From Tanypteryx hageni (Eukaryota; Arthropoda; Insecta; Odonata; Petaluridae), in contig CM054113.1 in the NCBI GenBank assembly GCA_028673005.1, positions 205,955,504 through 206,019,503 of the forward strand: DNA of 64,000 nucleotides, in the 5' to 3' direction. A program made the position numbers and the translations under genes. Shown in pieces: positions 46,601 to 58,600 of the stretch. Every line of letters begins with the position of its first letter. Positions within the stretch are counted from its first letter, which is position 1. A model generated the notes under the pieces. The model was not told the origin of the DNA, searched no databases, and was given only the letters and a program-made list of their open reading frames with translations.

Positions 46601-49600
46601 CAAGGTATATATGCGTCCTCTTCAGGATCGTAGTCAAAATGGGCCTTGACATGCATCTGTTTAAAAAAATGTCATTACTTTCTGCTTATTATTCAAAATT
46701 ATGGAGAGTATTCTATGCTAGCATTTCATACATGCAAAAATGCCTCAGCCATAAATTACAGTTTTGGAATAACATCAAATGGTTTCGTACTAAAGTATCC
46801 CTTGTTGGAGGTCTGGGAAGAGGTCGTCCGTCAACTGCAGAGTGCTGTAAAGCAGGGTGTGGTTGAGGTGCTGGGACTAAGAGAAAGGTTAATGTGCCCG
46901 TCATTGCTGAGAGTAAGTCGCACACGTCATTTACAGACTTCCCTCTCATCTCCACGCCATTCACTTCCAATACCTCATCACCTTCGCGAAGCAAACCGGA
47001 CTTGTCAGCTGCACCTCCTCTCACAATCCTTCCTATTACTACGGCCTCACCCTCATTGCGAACAGTAGCACCCTAGAAATTGAAAGATATTTAATTGAAT
47101 ATCGCATTTCAATAATACAATCCCCTATGATTTGGTGCAAGCTCAAGTATTAGCAAAGGCAAGCTTGGGTAATGATTTTAAATGATGTAGTTCACAATGA
47201 TCGAATTATGAACAGTTACAGTTGTTATTTTCATGTAATTTGAAATAGCTGATTTTTATTAAATATGAGATTACATTATAATGGTATTTTATGCTATCAT
47301 TTGTTTCATGATTTAAGGTTAAATATGTTTATGGAAAATATTGATGAACTTCTGAAATTCATTGCTGACCAAAGTGAATTCAGGATAGTTTTTCTCGAGA
47401 CTCATTATTTTGTAAGTAAATTTGAAAGAATTATTTTGGATGAAAAATAATTTTAAAAGACTTATTGTGTATCACTTAACTTAATTCCAAAAAGTGTCCC
47501 CTAATTTTTACGAACACAAACTCTATTGTGGTAATATAAAATTATGGCAACAGCAAGCCATCATTATTTCAAAATTTTTTAATGATCATTCAACTCTCAA
47601 AAGCAAAATTTATTCATCATTTGTTAACCATTTAAGCATGATCATCTGTTTCCATGATGAGTACTTACAAGTGGCTCATTTGTCTTCTCGATCTTGATGA
47701 TCTTGATGTTGTCATCGACATAGTGAGATGTGGAGGAAGCACTCTCGCTCCCGTGGGGAGCATGGTGATGCGACCTAGAGGCAGAAGCCACCGAGGCGAC
47801 AGAGGAAGAGAGTGGGGGAGGAGCAGCAGCAAGCATGGGTGGGGGGGGTGTGTTTTCGAGGCACCGCGATAAGGCGAGCCCGTCATGGGCTTGGAGCAGG
47901 CCCTCTGTCTCGTACCGTGTCAGGAGTTCAACCAGCTCAGCTGCATCCGGAAGGGAGCATGGTTGTAATGACTCCAAGCACTGGAGGTCAGACATAAACA
48001 TTATCATTAACTAGAGAATGTTCAACAGTTAGAACAACATATTTTCAGAAATAAACTGAAGTAATTCAAGATAAATCCTTGGGTGACTTAATTTTCCCAT
48101 TAATTATACTTAAATATGATTAATTTTATCCATGTTTTCTTTATTTCTGGAGCTTTTATCTTCAATTACATGATTGATAGTAGCTCAATAACTTTGGCTA
48201 AGATTAATAAAGGTAAAATACTCCTTTAGCCAAACAATTAGAGGGTTACAACACCCAATGCATTTCGCCCACAAGGTGGGCATCGTCAGGGGTAAAACCT
48301 GTTTCAACAGTGACTGGGAGCCAACTGCCAGGTTTGAAACGGAAAGTATTAAGAAGACGACCGAGAAACAAGTGAAACGCGGAAAGATTTTTCGGCGTGT
48401 GTGTCGTTTAAATCTGTCAATTTGTATAGGGTCTTGTTGAAATCTGTGTCTGTGTTCATAAGTGTATCGCGGTTTTTGTAAATGTGAAGGTTTTCTAACG
48501 AGTTTAGTGAGTTATTGGCTGAAGTTATCAATGTTAAATCGTTTACGTGTATACTATGACCTGTTTCAAAAATATGGTTGGCAATGCTTGATTTTTCAAA
48601 ACGATTATATTTATAGTGAGCCATGTGTTCCTTGAAGCGTGTTATTAGATGTGAAGGTTTTCTAACGAGTTTAGTGAGCTATTGGCTTGAAGCGTGTTAT
48701 TAGTTACTAAACTAATAACACGCTTCAAGGAACACATGGCTCACTATAAATATAATCGTTTTGAAAAATCAAGCGTTGCCAACCACATTTTTGAAACAGG
48801 TCATAGTATACACGTAAATGATTTAACATTGATAACTTCAGCCAATAACTCACTAAACTCGTTAGAAAACCTTCACATTTACAAAAACCGCGATACACTT
48901 ATGAACACGGACACAGATTTCAACAAGACCCTATACAAATTGACAGATTTAAATGACACACGCCGAAAAATCTTTCCGCGTTTCACTTGTTTCTCGGTCG
49001 TCTTCTTAATACTTTCCGTTTCAAACCTGGCAGTTGGCTCCCAGTCACTGTTGAAACAGGTTTTACCCCTGACGATGCCCACCTTGTGGGCAAAATGCAT
49101 TGGGTGTTGTAACCCTCTAATTGTTTGACTAAAGGAGTATTTTACCTTTATTTCAATTACATGGTTTAACTATCTGACTAAAAGAAAAGCAACTGTGACT
49201 TAACTAGATGCTTAATAGTATCATTATTAGGTAAGAGGAAAAATTAATTAAATAAAATCAGTTACATCCCTGATAAGCATAATTTACTTATCTATTAACC
49301 GAAAAACATATATCCAACATTATTAAATCATTTGAGAAAACTTTATTGTTTATTGCAGGCATTCATTGCACAAATTACAGTAATCCTAAAAATTTAACTT
49401 TTAAGCCCTATACATTGTAAAAGTTACTTTAATACCACTCAGAGTTACTGAAGAATTTCAGAAAATAACAAAGTCACCCAAATGTATCACACTAGCAGAA
49501 TTACCCAGCACTGTGCAGGGGGGGGGTGCACATTAGAGAGTTATAAACATTTTTTAAAATTTCTAACAATAGTCTAGCTAAAACATACTAATCTTCTGTC

Positions 49601-52600
49601 TGTTCTCGTTGATGCTCTTGAAGCAGCCTTTCTTTGCATCTGATATGCTGCCAGTTAAATGTGGCTTTTTTTTGGGTGGCATTGCAAATTTAAAAAACAT
49701 TTATGTATTACTATGAAAATGAAAACAAACTAACCAAAAACAATTAGAAGTATCTATGGTGATATTCTGTGAAAATTCCTAAAAATCCATGTGATTTTCA
49801 TACTCAAATGTAATTTTTTATCGTTTTCGATCAAGAGATGTAATTGTATGACCTGAATAATATTATTTATACTATTAGGAGTAAATAAGTATGAATTTTA
49901 TGACTCTAGGTCAATGACTTCATATTTTAATGTTCAAATTACAAAATGACTACACCTATTTCCATATTACTCCTGTGTTAATGTTATGGAAATGCTATTC
50001 TGTGGACCCCAAGAGGTTCCAAAGACCTCACAGGTTTCAAACCCCACCTACACTCTTTCTTTTGGTCCTATTAGATAGCATGTCAAGTTTGGTGGCTCTA
50101 GGATCAACCGTGTGGATTTGTATAGTGGGACAAACATACAAACCAACACCCTAACAAACTTTCTGAATTACAGTATAGATGGTAGTACTCTGCCAAAGAA
50201 TTAACAGAGAGATTTGTAATTTGATCATTAATTCATTAATAATACTTCCATTTAAAAATTATTTTTGCTGTGATTCCTTGGACAATGTTTGACATTCTAA
50301 AATTTGCTTTGGTATGGAAACATAGTATTTGACTAATAAAAGTTTCATATCAATTGTTCTCCACCAATGAATAATATTTATTGATACATTGACTATCATA
50401 ACAGTGAGTTTTATTGGTATTAATAGAACTTTAGATAATGGATAAAAGAAATTTCAAATTCAAAATAAACCCTTTGGTATAATAAACATTAGAGTCCCAT
50501 GAATAAATTATCCTTATTGTCTTATGCAGAGGCGTAACTGGCAGTTATGCCATCTATGGCAAAATATTTAGAAAACGCCTTTTATTATATAGAATATAAT
50601 TTTTCTGCTTTTTGATAAAGAATAATAGTGATTTTATTAACAATAACTTCGGCATTTTGGTATTGAATTGATACTTATTTATGGAGAAATAAACTTTTAG
50701 CTTTTTTTTGGGAACGTTTGGCGCCTTTTGCTAGCGGCGCCTATGGCAAATACCATCTTTGCCATACCCTAGTTATGGCACTTAAAATACAATTGACAAG
50801 CAAGGTAACTCCTGCAAACACTTATACTTGGTTCTAAAAAGAATCAACTTTGTCAGATTCAATGAACGACGAATTGCCATCAATGAAGCAGTTATTTACT
50901 TAACCTTTTTTATGGCCGCAGGATTTACCATTATCATTCACCCACATGCAAGTATAACATTGCAGAGGTGAACCAAGCGTTCAAGAGACATTTACAAGTA
51001 GAATGTGTTCCTTGTCGAGGCATTTCCTCATTTCCAGTGACCGATACAGGTTTTGCGGAACTCGTGGCAAACGGTGAGGAGGGCAACTTTGAGGAGTACT
51101 TCTCTTACCTCTCTGGCGAGGGCCTGGGCATCTCCGCATACCGGATTCCCCGGAGGAGGTCTCGGTTGCGCCCTCGCGGCGCCGCTGGTGCTGGTTCCCA
51201 CCCTGCCGTTCCAGACTTCCTGCACCCGGTTGTGCACGGAAAGCGCCCTACCGAACTCCTGGCTGAGGAGCAGCGTCTGCACTGCTGCCACCTGGCCTTC
51301 TAGGCCACGGATAGCGGAACTTGCTCCGCCGCTGGCGCTGCTCTTCCGCAGGGCAGCCGCCAACCGCTGGAGGGCGCCGGCCAACTCGTTGAGGCCTTGA
51401 TGGAATGTGAGACAAGATTAGTTTTGTTGACACGAAGGAAGAACCAGTCGTCTAGTAGTCACAACCTTAAATTTCTTAGCTTAAAAAATTACACGAAAGA
51501 ATCTACAAAAAGTAATTTTTAAAAACATGTCGCTGTTATCGGGTCTATGACCTGAGCCATTCTTTCGTCACGGGAAATACACCGAAGTTTCGACCATCGA
51601 GCGGTAAAATTTTCTTTTAAATTAAAGGTCGGGTCGCTCGTTTAGAACTGTTACCTTCCTCGGAGAGACGGCTGCGATCGAGTGTCCACTTTCGCTATGG
51701 GTCCGCTTTCTAAGAGGTCGCGACTTCCTTGTCATCCCAGTCGTGTTCGAGGATTATCCTCATCCCGCCTGACCCCAATTGCCTACACGCACTCGCCGAA
51801 GTTTTCGGTACGCAAAGACTGAATCTCCACCACCGACGTAAACAACCCTTTCGGTAAAGCGCGGACAGAAACTCTTCCAGCGGAAGCACACAATCAAAAG
51901 TCGAACGGTAGTAACGTTACTTTCACCGCACCGAACACAGCATGTTCATTGTCCGTTGATGGTGTTCCTCCGTTTCTTCGTAACCGGCACCAAACGACGC
52001 ACGACCTCAACTGAGGAATCTAGGCCATCCTTCTTGCGTATATTCCCTCGGGCGTGAGATTCGGGAACCCGCCCACTCACCCTCTTGTACGCATTGAACA
52101 TGTAGACAGTTTTCCCTGCATTCCAAAGGGATTGACCGTCCGTCCTATGAATGAAAAATCACCAAATCATCCCGCGCACTTAGACACGAGGGAGCATGCC
52201 TCCGGCATCCTGGGCACATTATAACGAAGAAGCGCCCAACGACGAACGGACACTCCCAGGATTGAAAGGGCGGCGGGAACGACCGTATAGTTGTGACGCC
52301 GCCGTAGTAGGGACGGCGGAATCCCTGGTGCCTCAGTGGAGATTTTCCACGGGCGAAATCGTGGGACGAAATCTTCCGCAGTCTCGCAGCCTAAAAACCG
52401 TGCCCCCGCACACGCTAAAAAAGGTCGATCCTCCAGAAACAGGAAGCGGGTTTATTTATTTATTTTTTTAAATTGGCCCGCGGTGGAACGCTCGAGGGGC
52501 GGTGAGTAGGCGGAAAGGATGTGGACGGCGCGAGTCACCCGAGTTGTATAGCAGCACGAGCCACTCCGCGGCACTGAGGCGAAGTCCCCCCGCGAGTCGT

Positions 52601-55600
52601 CTGCATGCACGAGAAGACGGGGTCCCCATCATCAACCGGAAGGAGTGAGAGGGAGTGTTGTAGGGGGGGAGAGGGAGTGTTGTAGGGGGGGAGAGAGAGG
52701 TTGGGGAGGGAGGGAGAGGGAGGTGGGGAAACACGGGACACGTAGCTCGCCCGCCTACGGTGTGCTTCGTGAATGGATAAGATGTCTGCGTGGTGTGGAG
52801 GAAAGGGAGAATCGTGCTCCGAGTGGAAGCGTTTGCCAAAATTCAAGAGAGACGAGTCATTTCTCACTTCCCCCCTTCTCTCTCTCTCCCACACACCTAT
52901 TTTCCTCATACCACTTTCACCTCATCCACTCCGTTTACCAGCTTCTCTCCCGTGCCCCTCGCGCAAGTAAATATGCTCTTGAAGATCACGAAAGCAGCAG
53001 CTAGCGTTTTCGATGGACTGATTTTTTTATTTCCCCTTTCGCGACATAATCCAGCTGTCATAAGCATCCAGCGAATCCCTCCAACTTCCTGCTGCGTGGC
53101 GAACTCCTCGGACATTTAATAATTTTCGGAAATTTATGGCGGGAAAGTTTTATCCTGCCAACTTCTGTTTTCAAATCTTCTGGAAAGTCTGAGCCGATCG
53201 AATACCAAGGCGTTTACAAGTTAGGCTCGTCACGTCTAATATCCACACCAGTGGGAGACGTATCATCAAAAGGGATAGAAAAATGAAAGAGCAACATCGC
53301 TTTAGTCAACTCTTTGGACGCATATAAATTATACCACGACGACTATAACTGCCAAATATGAAAGACCACGGCAAACTACGACTTTCCAAGGGGATGTTTC
53401 TAATAAAGATACCAATGGAGAGGCGAAGATGACACAGCGCAATTCATTAAACATTCAAGTCTAGCAAGGAGTAAAAAAAAAGAGACTTCGTCATCCCACC
53501 ATTCCTGGACCGTGAAGTAGTCTCCACCTCTTCTGCATACAAATATTAGTTTATGGAGGTAACACACACAAACTCGATGGAAAACTTTCAAAATATGCCG
53601 CGTCCGAGGCAAAAAAATTAAGTATTTTTTGAAGGCAAAAAATAGTAAATAAATTTCTGTAGATGTTATTACTTTATATCGATTTTTAAATTTATGAAAG
53701 TTACGAAATTTATATTGAATTATCTGTACAATTAAAAATTGGTAAAACATGCATAAATATCTTTCCCCGGTGATGTATTACGCTATTCACTGTGAAAATT
53801 AAAATTGAAGTTTCGACAATAAATTATAACATATACCGAAAACTATTAATGATATTGCTAATCGTTAGATTTTTTTAGACGCCATCTAGATGAAATAGAG
53901 TTATTTGGTTTATCGTAGCGCAATAATAACTTAAGGCAGCGATCTCCAAATATTACAAAGCCACGCCCCCTCTCACCTAAGAAAAATGTCCTTTCGCCCC
54001 CCTCTTTATCATGTTCATTCAAAATTCATAAATAATACTTACTAGACCTACAATTGCAATTAATATAACCACCTTAAGAAAACATGGAGGCAAACGATAC
54101 GCCCTAGCCAATTGAGGGCTAGAATTTTATGGCTGTATATTGTAGGTATCACAATTAGTTTGACTAAACAGACGGCAAATATACGTGTAATATTTGCGCC
54201 CCCCTCCCCAGGGGGTCGCTCTCCTCAGTTTGAAAACCATTGCCATAAGGTGTCTTAAGAAAAATCTATCGATAAATGCATAGAAAATGTATTATACTGG
54301 TATTACATACGTAGAAAGAATTGCTATTATATCAATATTTTCGAGACATTAATTTAATTAGAAAAAAATAGACCTGTAATATACCTAAATTATCCCTCTT
54401 TCGAACGCTTTCTCTTTCAGTGCGAAACTGCGACCTTCACGTCAAGCATATTTAAATTTATTTTACAAATAATTCTGTATTCAGTTGGTAGATGGCAACA
54501 AATGCTCGGAGGATTCTCTAACCCGTGATGCGCCGCTAGTGCCATCTTTATACTTTTGGGGATATTCTGGAATTATAAATGCATCTTTCGCGCCTTTCGA
54601 TTAGTTTTCAATGATGGCGTCACCTTGCAATCGTCAATTCTGCAGCAATTAAACAAATAGTTTTTTTTATTTGATAGTAGGAGTGAACCTGAGGATTGCT
54701 TTCCATGGGAAAATTGTGGAATAATGTCTTTCAATTTTACTGGTATATAATTCCTCGGTGATTTCCTGAGGCGAAGACATTATAGGACAAATTAAGCTGT
54801 GGCGACGATGGACCGGCTCACAGTTGCTGTAAGTGGAATCATTTTTATAGTATTTTATTATAGAATACTGTCTTATCATTAAACTATGAAATATAATTTT
54901 CAAAATATTTCAGACGAAAGTTTGTCGGTACTGAATAATATACCTAATTGGGTGACTCCATGAAACAATATTGAAAAGTATTCCATACGAAAGATTACTT
55001 TGACGGTACTGAATAATATACCGAATTAAGTGAGTGCCGGGAAAAAACCATGCTCCAATGTATTAAATATTATTCCCAAAGCTGAGATAGGAAGCGTTTT
55101 CTACTTCTATATATCATATCATTATATATCGACGACTCTTACATAGGAGGAGGAGGAGGATATAACATACTAGTAGTTGGTGCTTGCATACTGCAAGCAT
55201 TTCATCTTACCTTGAGAAAACATTAATTTTTCAGACAGACATTTCATCATTACAAATAGTCTTTTAATTCTATAGTTTTCACCTCTGCAGCGAATTTCGT
55301 TTTTCCCACATGAAAAAATAATAGTTTAAAACAATCCCCAGATGTTACAATTTTAAACATTCTACACTATCTTCATTATGGGGTACTAATGCTACACATT
55401 TTAGCCAAATTTTAAAGTTGAACCACTTCTAGAAGTAAAATAATATATTTCTAATTTTTTAAATTTAAACAATTTTGAACGGCCGCCGCAATTCATATAT
55501 GGTAAAATTGAAGTGTTTATTTTTGTAAATTCACTACTTTGTAAATAATTTAAAAATATATCCTCCTCCTCCTCTGTAAGAGTCGTCGATATATAATGAT

Positions 55601-58600
55601 AACAGGAGGATACTAATGTTTAGGCACTTCCAGATGTGCTGGAGATTTGAAATTTTTTTCTTAGGTAGAATTTTGTGCAAAACCGACTAGAAAAAACGAA
55701 AATCTTGAAAAAGTGCAACAATGCGGCCGCTAAAAATTCGCAATTGTTTAAACAAATTTTCAAGGTATATGTATTTCCGCATGTGCTACGGAGTTGAAAT
55801 TTTTTCTATAAGTAGATTTCATAAAAAAATGAAATGGGGATTATAAAAATTTTGATATTTTAATTTGTTTGGCAGTTAAAAATTCTTTAAGTTTAAACAA
55901 ATAGATAACTGTTTAGGTACTACGGGATGAGCTAGGAAGCTGAAATTTTTAAATTATGTAGAGAGTACTGAATTTGCACAAATAAACATTCCAATTTTAC
56001 CATATATGAGATGCGGCGCCCGTTAAAAATTATTTAAATTTAAACAATTAGAAAAATATTATTTGACTTATAGAAGTGCTATAACTTTAAAATTTTGCTA
56101 AAATGTGTAGCATTAGTACCCCTTAATGGAGAAAGTGTAAAAAATTTTAAATTGCAACATCTGGGGATTGTTTAAAAATATTATTTTTACATTTGGGGAA
56201 AACGGAAATCGCTGCGGAGGTGAAATCTTTAGAATTAAAAGAACATTTGTAATGATGAAATGTCTGTCTGAAAAATGAACGTTTTTTCAAGGTGATATGA
56301 AATGCTTGCAGTACGCAAGCACCAACTACTAGTGGATACTAATGTTTAGGCACATCCAGATGTGCTGGAGATTCGAAATTTTTTTCATAGGTAGGTTTTT
56401 ATGCAAAACCTACTAGAAAAAACGAAAATCTTGAAAAAGTGCAACAATGCGGCCGCTAAAAATTCGCAATTGTTTAAACAAATTTTCAAGGTTAATGTAT
56501 TTCAAAATGTGCTACGGAACAGAATTTTTTTTTAAAGTAGAATTCTTAAAAAAACGAAATAGGGATAATACAAATTTTGATATTTTATTTTGTTTGGCAG
56601 TTAACAATTCTTAAATTTAAAAAAAATAGATAACTGTTTAGAAATTACGGGATGAGCTAGGAAGCTGAAATTTTCAAGTAATGTACAAAGGAGTACATTT
56701 TCACAAATAAACATTTGAATCTCTCCATAAACATATTGCGGCGGCCGTTAAAAATGTTTAAAATTTAAACAATTAGAAAAATATTATTTCACTTCTAAAA
56801 GAACTACAACTTTAAAATTTGGCCGAAATGTGTAGCATTAGTACACCATAATGGAGAAAATATAAAATTCTTAAAATTGCAAAGTTTTTGGATTGTTTTA
56901 ATCTATTATTTTTACATAAGGGAAAAACGAAAATTGCTCCGGAGGTGAAATATTTACAATTAAAAAAATATTTCTAATGATGAAATATGAAAAATGAATG
57001 TCTTTTTATCTTGAGATGATATACTTGCAGAATGCAAGCACCAACTACTCGTATGTTATATCTATCCTCCTCTATAAGAGTCGTCGATATATAATGATAA
57101 CATATAACATATAGGAGGATACTAATGTTTAGGCACTTCCAGATGTGCTGGAGATTCGAAATTTTTTCATAGGTGGGATTTTGTGCAAAACCGACTAGAA
57201 AAAACGAAAATCTTGAAAAAATTCAACAATGCGGCCGCTAAAAATTCGCAATTGTTTAAACAAATTTTCAGGGTTTGGGCATTTCCGAATGTGCTACGGA
57301 GCTGAAATTTAAAAAAAAGTAGAATTCTTAAAAAAACGAAATAGGGATTATACAAATTTTGATATTTTATTTTGTTCGGCAGTTAAAAATTCTTAAAGTT
57401 TAAACAAATAGATAACTCTTTAGGTACTGCGGGATGAGCTAGGAAGCTGAAAATTTCAAATTATTTATAGAGTAGTGAATTTGCACAAATAAACATTTCA
57501 ATTTCACCATATATGAATTGCGGCAACCGTTAAAAATTATTTAATTTTAAACAATTAGAAAAATATTATTTTACTTCTAGAAGTGCTACAACATTACAAT
57601 TTGGCTGAAATGTGTAGCACTAGTACCCCATAATGGAAAAATTGTAAAATTTTTAAAATTGCAACATTTGGGGAGTTTTAAACTATTATTTTTACATGTG
57701 GGAAAAACGAAAATCGCTGCGGAGTTGAAATCTTTAGAATTAAAAGATTATTTGTGATGATGAAATATCTGTCTGAAAAATTAATGTTTTTTCAAGGTGA
57801 GATGAAATGCTTGCAGTATGCAAGCAGCAACCACTAGTACTATATATCATTACCTTCTGCCTTTTCCTTGTTCTTTCCATCTGTTATTCCTTCCTTCTTT
57901 TATTCATTCCTTCTTCCTCTTTTTACGTAACGAGGAGGAAAAGTATTCTAGAGATGTCTTTTTTGAGGTGCAGTTTAAGTGAGGGATCTCGCAGCAAATA
58001 TTCGGCGGTGATCATCCGAACTTTTCCTGCTACTCTCTTCGTTTCGGAAATTAGCGAGATATTGCCACTTTCCTCATCTGTTTTTCCGGAATCCATTTAA
58101 TTTAAACACGTTATTCAAATATATTACACCCGCCTAATCACAATAGGGTACCTATAGATCCTAAAGTAATGAGTGATTTCAGTTTTTAAAAAATTGTAGT
58201 CCTGTTAAGTTGGTTACTAGCTATTCTGCACTTTTAAAAACAGAAAGAGAAGAGAGTGTTCTAAATCAGCGGTCGGCCACCTATGACCCAAGGGTCAATG
58301 AGTGACCCGCCATCACGACTTGGGTGACCCACAAAGGTAAACATGTTTAGAAGGGTTTATGTTTTGAAAATAAAAGAATGAATCGACTAGTAAGCATAGT
58401 TTGTATAAACATCTACATTTGATTTTTCTTTTCATTCATATATATTAACCGACCCATCGCATTCTCCAAAACACATTCATTGACCCACCACCCATAAAGG
58501 TTGCCGACCACTGCTCTAAATGAATGTGAAAATAGGTTTGTGAACGATGGACAATGTCGATAGGCAAGATGTTCGAATGCTTCTTTAAAACACCATTCTC

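Larger units (their letters stand above)
48161..49163. mobile_element. Penelope-like element, inverted dimer
   Basis: Two ~470 bp inverted arms (about 48206-48705 and 48712-49151) each carry the same coding piece ([18 protein letters not shown], then [19 protein letters not shown]). This is the C-terminal half of the GIY-YIG endonuclease typical of Penelope-like retroelements. The direct repeat TTCAATTACATG lies at 48161-48172 and 49152-49163, with 33 unpaired bases (48173-48205) on the left only. Each arm ends near a hammerhead-like core. The left arm has a ~45 bp extra duplicated piece near the centre (about 48652-48700). It lies in a stardust intron. Confidence 0.8.

Noticed and set aside
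46447..47076. Plus-strand open frames over the SH3 and PDZ exons
   Set aside because: They are antisense shadows of strongly conserved stardust exons on the minus strand.
48349..49100. Two apparently independent small genes on opposite strands
   Set aside because: They are the same GIY-YIG piece in the two arms of one inverted dimer; the frames antisense to them are shadows.
49930..50154. Short plus-strand gene in a stardust intron
   Set aside because: 74 codons, no homology I can recall, no regulatory context; AT-rich chance frame.
52468..53119. Several overlapping 60-124 codon frames on both strands
   Set aside because: GC-rich DNA lacks stop codons by chance; there are no domains, no consistent splice sites and heavy Pro/Ser/Arg bias.
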